17,303 nt of DNA from Nitrospinaceae bacterium (GCA_016763735.1 JAESTE010000003.1:1-17303), one strand, 5' to 3'; shown: positions 8,072 through 14,846, numbered from the stretch's first letter. Program-made: numbers and translations. The notes: generated by a model from the letters alone, not told the origin.

Positions 8072-8471
8072 TGGTTTCAGATTTTTTAAAATCCAGAGAA
8101 GCGGAATTGATGCAATAACGAAGGCCGGTAGGTTGAGGTCCGTCTTCAAATACATGGCCGAGGTGCGCATCGCATTTGCTGCATATAACCTCGACTCTAC
8201 GCATAAAAAAAGTGGAGTCTTCTTCAGTGGTGACAGATTTCGGATCGGTTGACTGGTAAAAACTTGGCCAACCGGTGCCGGAGTCGAATTTTGTAATTGA
8301 AGAAAAAAGAGGTTCATCGCAACAAGTGCAGTGATAGGTTCCGCGGTCATGGCAATCCCAATATTCTCCCGAAAATGCCTGTTCTGTCCCTTTTTGACGA
8401 CATACTTTGAACTGCTCCTCCGTCAACTTCTCTTGCCATTCACTGTCAGATTTTTGAATTTTATCTGTCAA
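8067..8471 (-). CDS. msrB: Peptide-methionine (R)-S-oxide reductase MsrB
   Basis: 134-residue cytoplasmic enzyme that reduces methionine-R-sulfoxide in proteins using thioredoxin. The zinc site is C48xxC51 and C97xxC100. The catalytic cysteine is C120 in RYCINSASL. Core motifs SGEYWD, FDSGTGWPSF and AHLGHVFEDGP are all present and the length is full for the family. The position often occupied by the resolving cysteine in FDSGCGWPS is Thr66 here, so this belongs to the group needing another cysteine or direct reduction. The start is TTG at 8471, supported by GAAAGG at 8480-8485 eight bases upstream; no in-frame ATG lies near. It follows the anti-sigma gene by 17 bases and probably belongs to the sigma-factor operon. 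Confidence 0.95.
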   Translation of the reverse strand: MTDKIQKSDSEWQEKLTEEQFKVCRQKGTEQAFSGEYWDCHDRGTYHCTCCDEPLFSSITKFDSGTGWPSFYQSTDPKSVTTEEDSTFFMRRVEVICSKCDAHLGHVFEDGPQPTGLRYCINSASLDFKKSETT

Positions 8472-8488
8472 AACGAGTGCCTTTCTAT

Positions 8489-8764
8489 TCAGATTTTTTC
8501 TTTAATATACTTTTGAAGTTTTTCCTTTGTATCGGGACTAAGAGTTTTCTTTTCTATGGCTTGAGAATTTTCTTTGCCCAGGTTTCGCGCCAGATTTCGT
8601 AACATTTGCAGTTGTTTGCTGTAAACGTGGCATAAGTTGCAGATTGCGAGATGCATTTTTAAACGAACCCGTCTGCTAAAAGAGAGGGAATGATCCATCT
8701 CTTCGGAAATCAATGGATAGACATCTTTGCAGGTCATTTTAAAAATGGACATGAGCAAACTCAT
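8489..8764 (-). CDS. Zinc-binding (HC2-type) anti-sigma factor
   Basis: 91-residue soluble protein with no membrane helix. It carries the zinc anti-sigma signature H38-x3-C42-x2-C45 plus an upstream Cys at C12. The Cys-to-His spacing (26 residues) and the HxxxCxxC spacing equal those of the ligands in Streptomyces RsrA (C11, H37, C41, C44), the redox-sensitive partner of SigR. It lies 16 bases downstream of the ECF sigma gene and 17 bases upstream of msrB, which fits an anti-sigma factor that releases its sigma on oxidation. The start at 8764 has AAGAG a few bases upstream; Met5 or Met10 are possible later starts and would not remove any ligand. The charged C-terminal tail is lysine-rich. Redox sensing is inferred; some HC2 proteins hold zinc without sensing. 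Confidence 0.85.
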   Translation of the reverse strand: MSLLMSIFKMTCKDVYPLISEEMDHSLSFSRRVRLKMHLAICNLCHVYSKQLQMLRNLARNLGKENSQAIEKKTLSPDTKEKLQKYIKEKI

Positions 8765-8780
8765 AATTATCTCTTGGCGG

Positions 8781-9341
8781 TCATTCTTTTGTTAACCAGT
8801 TGGACTCCATGCATAGTTTGAGTTGATTTCTCGCACGATGCAACATGACCCACAAATTGGTCGGCTTCACATTAAACTCCTTACATATTTCCTCTGAACT
8901 CAACCCTTCTATTTCTTTTAAAACAAATAGGCGATGAAACTTCTCTGATAACCCATTCATGCATTTTGCGAGGACTTGGGCGAGTTCTTTATTTTCAGAG
9001 GCTTTTTCCGGATCCACGTTCCAGTTGTTGGGGGAGGGGGTCATATGCCCCGCTAGGTCAAACTGGATGCGGTCTGCATCAGCATCGGTGATATCGAGAT
9101 TGATATTTTTTTTCGCGCTTCTGAAATGATCCATGATTTTATGTTTTAAAATTCCAAACAACCATGTTTTTTCGGTCGATTTACCTGCAAAGGTGTGTTG
9201 CGATTTCAATGCAGCGAAGAAGGTAACTTGAACTAATTCGTCAGCTACATCCGGGTCTTTGACACGAACAAGCGTATAGCGATAGAGCATATCGGCATAG
9301 TTTTCAACCCACGTTTCTGGTTCCAGCATGTCTTCGCTCAT
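8781..9341 (-). CDS. ECF-type sigma-70 family RNA polymerase sigma factor
   Basis: 186 residues with region sigma-2 at about 15-78 (DVADELVQVTFFAAL, and the KTWLFGILKHKIMDHFRS helix for -10 recognition) and region sigma-4 at about 125-178 (GLSEKFHRLFVLKEIEGLS, then a helix-turn-helix EEICKEFNVKPTNLWVMLHRAR that reads the -35). There is no region 1 or 3, so it is an extracytoplasmic-function class factor. The 45-residue linker between the domains is rather long and acidic. It is first in an apparent operon sigma, zinc anti-sigma, msrB. No ribosome-binding site precedes ATG 9341. Reading its strand, an AGAACC / 17 bases / TATAAG pair puts a start point only about six bases before the ATG, so the mRNA may be nearly leaderless. 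Regulation by the neighbouring HC2 protein is inferred from the pairing. Confidence 0.9.
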   Translation of the reverse strand: MSEDMLEPETWVENYADMLYRYTLVRVKDPDVADELVQVTFFAALKSQHTFAGKSTEKTWLFGILKHKIMDHFRSAKKNINLDITDADADRIQFDLAGHMTPSPNNWNVDPEKASENKELAQVLAKCMNGLSEKFHRLFVLKEIEGLSSEEICKEFNVKPTNLWVMLHRARNQLKLCMESNWLTKE

Positions 9342-9371
9342 AAGTCGATGATTCTTATATTGGGTTTAGAC

Positions 9372-9407
9372 TTGAAGGTTCTTGAAGGAATTAATATACT
9401 GGAATTT
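9372..9407 (+). promoter_or_regulatory. Promoter of the arsR-like gene, predicted leaderless, with CTTGAAGG direct repeats
   Basis: TTGAAG (9372-9377), a 17-base spacer, and TATACT (9395-9400) make a good sigma-70 match. The expected start point is about 9407, directly at the ATG at 9408, and no Shine-Dalgarno is present. The -35 lies in a CTTGAAGG direct repeat (9371-9378 and 9381-9388, ten-base period), a plausible operator for autoregulation. Nothing else explains this spacer between divergent genes. Confidence 0.45.
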
Positions 9408-9725
9408 ATGAGTAACACAACTACAGATTCTGGAGAATGCGCCCGCATTTTAAAAGCTCTGGGTGATGAAACCCGATTAAAAATTGTCCAGCTGTTGCTC
9501 AAGGGTGAAAAAAGTGTGTCCGACATAGCGAAGAATTTGAAAATGGGCCAGCCTCAAGCTTCCCACCATTTATCAATTCTACGGTCATCAGGTCTGGTCG
9601 GAACGAGAAGAGAAGGAAATAAGGTCATTAATTTCATCCATCCTGAAAAATACTTTTTGAGCAAGAAAAAAACCGGACTCGACTTGGGTTGTTGCTCGGT
9701 AAATTTCGACAAGCCCTCTAGTTAA
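9408..9725 (+). CDS. ArsR/SmtB-family winged-helix repressor
   Basis: 105-residue transcription repressor. ARILKALGDETRLKIVQLLLKGEKSV is the typical ArsR N-terminal helix pair. SDIAKNLKMGQPQASHHLSILRSSGLV is the DNA-binding helix-turn-helix, and the REGNKVINF wing follows. The alpha-3 metal site of ArsR/SmtB (ELCVC-like) is absent. Two adjacent cysteines occur near the C-terminus (LDLGCCSVNF), so any sensing would have to use these. The start at 9408 is chosen because the conserved domain begins soon after it and a promoter at 9372-9400 would begin transcription at this ATG; an in-frame ATG at 9348 lies upstream of that promoter. It is divergent from the sigma-factor gene across 66 bases, so it could repress one or both. 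Inducer unknown. Confidence 0.87.
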   Translation: MSNTTTDSGECARILKALGDETRLKIVQLLLKGEKSVSDIAKNLKMGQPQASHHLSILRSSGLVGTRREGNKVINFIHPEKYFLSKKKTGLDLGCCSVNFDKPSS

Positions 9726-9891
9726 AATTATCCCGTTTTTCTTTGATTTCGACTTCATAAAATTGCTTGAGAAATGATTTCATAATCCGGTATGGGTTGA
9801 AAGAAATATCCATAGCCCGGGCAGGTTCGAAATCTGAAACCGTCAGGCTTGAAAGATCTGTTACACCAGAAATATCTATTTTATCCAGATC
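9718..9891 (-). pseudogene. Displaced 3' end of the DUF362 gene (other frame)
   Basis: Read on the minus strand from 9891, this stretch gives 57 sense codons with no stop until TAG at 9718-9720. It starts DLDKIDISGVTDLSSLTVSD and ends near VEIKEKRDNFN. It starts exactly where the upstream DUF362 frame veers into a short nonsense tail, and it looks like the usual C-terminal continuation of such proteins. Joining the two needs one added base (or two removed) near 9892-9896. The repaired gene would end inside the last eight bases of the convergent arsR gene. It is either an assembly indel or a true frameshift. Confidence 0.7.
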
Positions 9892-10679
9892 ATAATTTCA
9901 TAACCTTTCAATCGCGCCGCCTCAAGTGCGTATACCTTGTCTATGGAAAATTTTAGAATCTCGGCGGCTACGCGATCCAGTGCTGTCATATCCGTAGACG
10001 CGAGAAGCACTCCTAAAGGATAAGGGGTGCCATGAATGGGTCCTTGACCTTGCATGGCTTCAATGCCGTCTGCCAGAGTCAGGCAGGGGTTCACATGACG
10101 GGCTATGTCGATTAGCATTTTCCCAAATTTAACTTTATCGTTTTTGACCAGACAATGCAGGATAGGTTTGCGTTTGCCGATGACGAGTCCAAACAGATTT
10201 TTGATTGCCAGGGTCATTGTCATTTGGCAATGGGATTTTACTTTTGGCAGGTTGATGATTCGGTCAAATTCCTGCAAGCAACCGGCAATTTTCAAATGCG
10301 GAACGCCCTCTTCATTTTCAAACGGAATCGGATCGGTTAAGGGAACGATTTTAACGCCATACTTTTTCTTTAGAGGATCGTAGCCTGCTTTACTCGCAAC
10401 CGCCTCGAGACTCCCCAGAGCAGGACTATCGCTGATAGTGATTTGTCCAACAGAATAATCCTTGAGTACCCGGCAAACAGATTCAACAACGACCGGATGG
10501 GTGGTTACGCAGTTTTTCGGGCTGAATCCTCTAAGAAGATTGGGTTTGAGCAAAACCTTTTGTCCGCTAGAAAACAGGGAGCCTTTTTCGTCTATTACCG
10601 ATAACGCATCGCGGACAAAAGATTCGATTTTGTCGAGGGAGTAGTTTTCAATTTTTTGTAAATGGACCTTGGATTTCAT
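9876..10679 (-). CDS. DUF362-domain protein, frameshifted near its C-terminus
   Basis: 267 residues as read. The DUF362 family features are clear: LLKPNLL near 43-49, TTHP near 60, and PKVKSHCQMTMTLAIKNLFG near 145-165. These proteins are thought to be linked to iron-sulfur or redox chemistry in some cases, but their reaction is not established. No ferredoxin-type cysteine motif is seen here. Translation runs normally to KGYEI and then ends in MIWIK, while coding continues in another frame to 9718, so the C-terminal fifth is displaced. Upstream, TTAAAA (10715-10710), 17 bases, and TATAAT (10692-10687) form a strong promoter whose start point lies at the ATG at 10679; no Shine-Dalgarno is present, so the transcript is probably leaderless. 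Confidence 0.85.
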   Translation of the reverse strand: MKSKVHLQKIENYSLDKIESFVRDALSVIDEKGSLFSSGQKVLLKPNLLRGFSPKNCVTTHPVVVESVCRVLKDYSVGQITISDSPALGSLEAVASKAGYDPLKKKYGVKIVPLTDPIPFENEEGVPHLKIAGCLQEFDRIINLPKVKSHCQMTMTLAIKNLFGLVIGKRKPILHCLVKNDKVKFGKMLIDIARHVNPCLTLADGIEAMQGQGPIHGTPYPLGVLLASTDMTALDRVAAEILKFSIDKVYALEAARLKGYEIMIWIK

Positions 10680-10715
10680 GCCATCTATTATAGCTATTTT
10701 AGTGAAATATTTTAA
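10680..10715 (-). promoter_or_regulatory. Sigma-70 promoter of the DUF362 gene, predicted leaderless
   Basis: On the minus strand, TTAAAA at 10715-10710 and a perfect TATAAT at 10692-10687 are 17 bases apart. Only seven bases separate the -10 box from ATG 10679, the same distance as in the arsR-like gene. The expected start point is one base or so before the ATG. Confidence 0.5.
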
Positions 10716-10741
10716 GGATAAATGATTCTGGCGATGGCGGA

Positions 10742-13375
10742 TCAGGAGGGAGAATAGAGAGTGCTATATATACCCCGGTTTCTCAGCACATGTTTCACAT
10801 AACGCCTTGTTTCGGGGTAGGGGATGGATTCAATGAACACATCTAGATCGTTTAAATGACCAAACCGTTTCAACCATTTTTTAAGGACATGCGGTCCGGC
10901 ATTGTACGAGATTAAGATATGTGTTCCATTTCCACCAAAGCGTTTATTTAACTGGCTGACATATTTCACGCCCAGCCGTATGTTCAATTCGGGCTCGAAT
11001 AGCACATCGGCTTCAAACGGTTTTTTCAACTTGGTCTTTGGATAAAGCTTTTTGCCGGTAGCTGGCATGATCTGCATGAGCCCACGTGCCCCAGCAGGGG
11101 AAAGAGCCTTACTGTCGAACAGGCTTTCCTGCCTTATAATCCCACTCACAAAAAAAGGATCGACTTTTCGATACTTTGAGTTGGAAACCACGGCCTCCCT
11201 GTAAGCAAGGGGAAAAAAATATTTCCAGAAACGGGAGGATAGAGTGCGCTCGCCCGATTTGGTGGCAAAGTCTTTATACAATTGTAATAACTTGAGCGAT
11301 TCGGAATAGCCGTCGGCTTTATGATAGAGATTTGAAAGCCATAATACTCCGGTCAGATTTTTTCGAATAGATTTTTCAAGTCGCTGTATTTCTTTCCGTG
11401 CCTTTCCGGTCAGCCCGATTGCAGATAATTCCTGTGCCCGGATATGATAAAACTTTTCTCGGTTATCGAGGGCTCGCCCCAGTGTGACAGGATTTTCGGG
11501 TGCACTTTTTTCTGAGTTGCTTTTAGGAGAAGATACTTCCTGTATTTGTTCTTTGGCACGGATTCCGTGGAAGGTGTAAGGGTAAAGAGTGGCAACGTTA
11601 GTCAAAAGTTCCTTGGCTTTTTCCTTGTTGCCGAGTTTTTCTGCTGCTTTGGCGCTCCAATACAAATTGTATTCGATAAAAGGTCCGTTGGGGAACCGTT
11701 TGGCAACGTCTTGAAATCGCTCAAAAGCTTTGTCGAATTTCCCATCGATATAATTTACCCATCCAAGTCGCCAGCCTGCCCATTGACCGTAAAAATTGTC
11801 AGGATATTTTTTTAGAGCCGCTTGGTATAGTTTCAAAGATTTGGGATAGTTTTTTTGCTCTTCATAGATTTTTCCAAGAAAAAATAACGCTTTAACAGCT
11901 CGCTCCGAAGAGGGATCTTCGTTGGCAACTTCCTTAAAATATTTTGCTCCGGCGAGTGGTTTCCCAAGGTTCCAGAGGTTGCGGCCAATGTTGAATTTGG
12001 CCTTCTGGATTTTTGCATGATGTGGATAGAGCTTTGAGAAATCTTGCAATGCAATGTTTGCCGTTTTTCTGTCACGCAATCCGCGATGAGCATTGGACAG
12101 GAAGAAGTAAAACCTTCCCGGCATGAGATTGGTGGATTTTTTAATCTCGCCAATCTCAGCGATGATTTCTTTGTAGCGAACGCCTTTGAACAATTGTTCG
12201 ATTCGTTCGGTGTGTTCGCGTAAAGTCAGCGGAAGGTTTTTTACTTCTGGCGATGCAATGAGTTTTTTTATTGAGGCTTCGGCACCAGCGGTCAACTCGT
12301 GATTGGGGTACTTGATATAGAGTTGCCGATAATTCAAATAGGCATCTGTTTTTTTTTCAAGTGTATTCTGATGCTCGGCTAACTTGAAAATAAGATTGGG
12401 CAGATATGAGCGGAAACTTTTATGACGGAAAGAAGTTTTCAAGGCTGTAATTGATTTTACTAACACGTCAGTGGCTTGAGTGTGAGATTTGGTTTGTATA
12501 TAGGTATCAGCGATAATAATCTGTGCTTCCGGGTAGAGTTGTGTTTCAGGGAAATCTTTAAGGAGTTGTAGTGCATGTGTTTTTGCCTGCTCATACTTTC
12601 CCCCTTTGAATTCTGCCTTGGCGATGTTTAGAAGGATGTAATCGCCAATCTCCGGATATGTTTTCAGCAGAGGCGTTAAAACTCCAATGGCCTTTTCATG
12701 CTTGTTGTTCTCTATATGAATGAGGCCGAGCAAAAACCGCGAGCGTTTGTTTTCTATGGAATCCGGCGCGGTATTTTGAATAGCGAGAAGTTGATTTTTA
12801 GCTTTGGCCCATTCCTTCTTGAGAAAAAGATTTTTGGCCTGTTCAAAATCCTCAGTTATATTTTTGGCCTCTGTTGCAGTTCCGAAACCGAAAGAAAGAA
12901 AAATAGCTAAAAGACAGGCTGCTACATTCGGCAGGCGAGAGAGTAGTTTATCGCTGAGAGATTCGGGAGTGTCTTTTTTATCTACAGTGATGGTTTGCGC
13001 TTCTGGCATTTTTCGAAACCAGGTGAGTTGGCGTTTGGCATAGTGACGGGTTTCCCGTTTTATTTCATAAATCGCTCTTTCCAACGTCAAGTCACCCTGG
13101 TGGTATTGAGTCATTTGAGAATAGCCGATACTTTTTAGAGGTTTTAAGTCAGGCGAAAATCCGCGATCGAGAATATTTTTGACTTCACTTTCCAGTCCGG
13201 CTTCGATCATATCATCCACACGCTGGTTAATTTTTTCATAAAGCTCTGCCCGGTTCCACTCAAGAATGAAGGTGTGGATAGGGAAACGGGTGTCTGTAGG
13301 GGAGTCTTCTTTGTGAAACTCTGAGAACGGTTTCCCGGTTTCTCTGTAAACTCCTAAAGCTCTTTCGATTCTCAA
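10742..13375 (-). CDS. Second part of MiaA joined in frame to a membrane-anchored Slt-type lytic murein transglycosylase
   Basis: 877 residues counted from a TTG at 13375 that is really a Leu codon inside miaA; the frame is open up to about 13474. Residues 1-148 are the MiaA C-terminal part (RIERALGVYRETGKPFSEF, GYSQMTQYHQG, RHYAKRQLTWFRK). Residues 150-168 are a hydrophobic segment (VAACLLAIFLSFGFG) preceded by basic residues, fit to serve as signal peptide or anchor. Residues 175-690 or so are helical, TPR-like repeats, the superhelical arm of Slt70-type enzymes. The catalytic SLT domain (725-877) has the acid Glu in RQES (about 750), GLMQIMPATG, SYNAGP and IPYPETRRYV. The enzyme cleaves peptidoglycan glycan strands to anhydromuropeptides in the periplasm. 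No ATG, GTG or TTG lies at the junction (near 12931), so a separate slt start is not visible. Confidence 0.85.
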   Translation of the reverse strand: MRIERALGVYRETGKPFSEFHKEDSPTDTRFPIHTFILEWNRAELYEKINQRVDDMIEAGLESEVKNILDRGFSPDLKPLKSIGYSQMTQYHQGDLTLERAIYEIKRETRHYAKRQLTWFRKMPEAQTITVDKKDTPESLSDKLLSRLPNVAACLLAIFLSFGFGTATEAKNITEDFEQAKNLFLKKEWAKAKNQLLAIQNTAPDSIENKRSRFLLGLIHIENNKHEKAIGVLTPLLKTYPEIGDYILLNIAKAEFKGGKYEQAKTHALQLLKDFPETQLYPEAQIIIADTYIQTKSHTQATDVLVKSITALKTSFRHKSFRSYLPNLIFKLAEHQNTLEKKTDAYLNYRQLYIKYPNHELTAGAEASIKKLIASPEVKNLPLTLREHTERIEQLFKGVRYKEIIAEIGEIKKSTNLMPGRFYFFLSNAHRGLRDRKTANIALQDFSKLYPHHAKIQKAKFNIGRNLWNLGKPLAGAKYFKEVANEDPSSERAVKALFFLGKIYEEQKNYPKSLKLYQAALKKYPDNFYGQWAGWRLGWVNYIDGKFDKAFERFQDVAKRFPNGPFIEYNLYWSAKAAEKLGNKEKAKELLTNVATLYPYTFHGIRAKEQIQEVSSPKSNSEKSAPENPVTLGRALDNREKFYHIRAQELSAIGLTGKARKEIQRLEKSIRKNLTGVLWLSNLYHKADGYSESLKLLQLYKDFATKSGERTLSSRFWKYFFPLAYREAVVSNSKYRKVDPFFVSGIIRQESLFDSKALSPAGARGLMQIMPATGKKLYPKTKLKKPFEADVLFEPELNIRLGVKYVSQLNKRFGGNGTHILISYNAGPHVLKKWLKRFGHLNDLDVFIESIPYPETRRYVKHVLRNRGIYSTLYSPS

Positions 13376-13413
13376 AGAATCGGTTTCCGAAATTTTTTCG
13401 GCAAAATCAGGAT

Positions 13414-13845
13414 CTATTGCTTGTAAACTTTTATAAACTTGTTCAACTCCTTGCTGCAGAATTTCTTGTTGTATTTTTTTTGGGTTTCTTCAGAAATTTG
13501 GACAGCGCAGTCGTAGTCCTGAATCAGTACTTTCAAGTAGAGTGCAGTGCCGCCAACAACGATGGGGATTTTATTGCGACTCATCAGATCGTGTATGACT
13601 GCCGAGGCCTGCGTTTTAAAATCGAAGGCGTTAAATTCTTCGTCGGGTTCCAGGATGTCGATCAGATGATGCGGAATGTCCTGCCGTGCGCTAGCTGAAT
13701 GTTTGGCAGTGCCGATGTCGAAATATTTGTAGACCTGCATGGAATCCGCACTGATAATTTCCGTACTTAGTTTGCGTGCCAGTTCCAGAGCTGTTTCACT
13801 TTTTCCCGATGTGGTTGGTCCCGTCAATACAATTAAAGGAATCAT
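13414..13845 (-). CDS. miaA: tRNA dimethylallyltransferase MiaA, N-terminal part (frameshifted)
   Basis: MiaA puts an isopentenyl group on N6 of A37 in tRNAs reading UNN codons. This frame gives 143 residues: P-loop GPTTSGKS (9-16), DSMQVYK (34-40), DIGTAKHS (43-50), HHLIDIL and VVGGTALYLK (96-105). After residue 124 the frame passes a run of eight A (plus-strand T 13474-13481) and reads nonsense to a TAG at 13414. One extra A restores IQQEILQQGVEQVYKSL and then DSLRIERALGVY, giving a complete 305-residue MiaA, the usual family length. So miaA spans 13845 to about 12932 with one indel. The ATG at 13845 lies 50 bases inside the upstream methyltransferase gene, and no later start could keep the P-loop. 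Confidence 0.93.
   Translation of the reverse strand: MIPLIVLTGPTTSGKSETALELARKLSTEIISADSMQVYKYFDIGTAKHSASARQDIPHHLIDILEPDEEFNAFDFKTQASAVIHDLMSRNKIPIVVGGTALYLKVLIQDYDCAVQISEETQKKYNKKFCSKELNKFIKVYKQ
13474..13481 (-). other. miaA: Homopolymer frameshift site in miaA
   Basis: Eight T on the plus strand (eight A in the coding strand) mark the point where the MiaA frame shifts; nine would keep the gene open. Such runs are prone both to sequencing indels and to polymerase or ribosome slippage. Confidence 0.8.
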
Positions 13846-14554
13846 AAATCTCCTGCATCTCCTTAGTATAGCTTCCGTCTTTATTATAAACGTAGAGAGG
13901 CGAATCGACTATTAAATCGCTTTTCTTTTCTTTGATAGCGTCTATGAGAAATATTTTAGCTTCCGCATTTTGGTTTCCGTGGATGAAGCGAATCCGACTG
14001 GGGAGTAATTCCCGGGATTCAAGCTCGCCTAATGTTTCTTGTAACCGGATGGGGGGATAAGCCAGAGTGATATGGCCGCCCTTTTTTAAAATGGGTTGGG
14101 CTTTGTCGAGCATGGATGGCAAGTTGAGCTTTAGCTCGTGTCGGGCGATGGCTTTTCCTGTATCTGGATTTGTTCGGCCTGAATTTATTTTTCGATAGGG
14201 CGGGTTAGACACGATCAAATCGAACGGCTCAACATCTACTCGCTGTGCCCACTCTAGAAAATCGTCGTTGACGATTTCTATTTCCATCAAATTTTTAGAA
14301 ACATTTTTTTCTGCAATTTCAGTGTCCTGAATTTCTATGCCTGTTACTTTGAGTGTCGGTTCGCGAAAAACCATGAGAAGGGGGATGATGCCGCAACCGG
14401 TACCAATGTCGAGAACTTTCTGGCCGGGGAGCAATTGGGCAAAATCGGCCAGCAAAAAGGGTTCGATAGAGTAACGGTAACCGAAGTCATTCTGAATGAG
14501 GATCGGATCTTTAATTGTATTAGCAACGTTCATGTGGAAAAGGCGGTTTGACAA
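13796..14554 (-). CDS. TrmN6/YfiC-like SAM-dependent adenine-N6 methyltransferase
   Basis: 252-residue class I methyltransferase. Motif I, VLDIGTGCGIIP (47-58), binds S-adenosylmethionine; IEI at 73-75 is motif II; NPPY (117-120) is the hallmark of amino-methylating enzymes acting on adenine or glutamine. Overall order and length match the tRNA1(Val) A37 N6-methyltransferase group, though rRNA or protein targets cannot be excluded. The start is TTG 14554, supported by AAGGTG seven bases upstream (14567-14562); ATG 14533 has no such site. The 3' end runs 50 bases into miaA in a different frame, and the family's usual end lies about where miaA begins. Coupled translation with miaA is likely; both products would then modify position 37 of tRNA. 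Confidence 0.85.
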   Translation of the reverse strand: MSNRLFHMNVANTIKDPILIQNDFGYRYSIEPFLLADFAQLLPGQKVLDIGTGCGIIPLLMVFREPTLKVTGIEIQDTEIAEKNVSKNLMEIEIVNDDFLEWAQRVDVEPFDLIVSNPPYRKINSGRTNPDTGKAIARHELKLNLPSMLDKAQPILKKGGHITLAYPPIRLQETLGELESRELLPSRIRFIHGNQNAEAKIFLIDAIKEKKSDLIVDSPLYVYNKDGSYTKEMQEIYDSFNCIDGTNHIGKK

Positions 14555-14569
14555 TGTCTTTCACCTTAA

Positions 14570-14598
14570 AGTTTAGCGCATCCTATGTTGCGCATCAA
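14570..14598 (-). promoter_or_regulatory. Possible promoter for methyltransferase-miaA-slt
   Basis: On the minus strand, TTGATG (14598-14593), 17 bases, and TAAACT (14575-14570) give a moderate sigma-70 match, four of six bases each. The predicted start would be very close to the Shine-Dalgarno at 14567-14562, which makes this promoter uncertain. Confidence 0.28.
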
Positions 14599-14619
14599 CT
14601 TTTTGCACATTAGAACTAT

Positions 14620-14647
14620 TTGTTTATTAAGAGTTAATTGCTATACT
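14620..14647 (+). promoter_or_regulatory. Possible promoter reading toward the small membrane protein
   Basis: TTGTTT (14620-14625), 16 bases, and TATACT (14642-14647). The -10 matches five of six. It would produce a leader of about 240 bases containing the palindromic repeat. The spacer region 14555-14896 contains no convincing gene; its open frames are repeat DNA. Confidence 0.33.
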
Positions 14648-14700
14648 GACACTTCAATGTCAAAGGGGATGCATAAGATTTATGGCATCATTCCTCCGCA

Positions 14701-14846
14701 CGTCATCGCGAGTGACTGGAGGGAGCGCGGTGATCCAGATAGGCGAAACCTGTTTATTAGCTTTTTGGTCTTGCAAGGCCTCAAAAGCGGGTCGCCTAAA
14801 TATTTTGTCTGGATTGCCACATCGCCTTCGGCTCTTCACAATGACA
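14701..14846. repeat. Long imperfect palindromic dispersed repeat (MITE-like)
   Basis: The outer arms 14702-14739 and 14808-14845 are imperfect inverted copies, beginning GTCATCGCGAG and ending with the complement of GTCATTGTGAA, each closing on ATCCAGA. Inner arms TAGGCGA (14740-14746) and TCGCCTA (14792-14798) add to the palindrome. Elements with GTCATTGCGAG and AATCCAG ends are known as abundant intergenic repeats in several bacterial genomes. No coding capacity for a transposase is present, so it would be moved in trans if mobile. Ends and target duplication are unclear. Confidence 0.65.

Noticed and set aside
9348..9407. Upstream ATG for the ArsR-like gene
   Set aside because: It adds a 20-residue extension not typical of the family and lies upstream of a good promoter that starts at 9407-9408.
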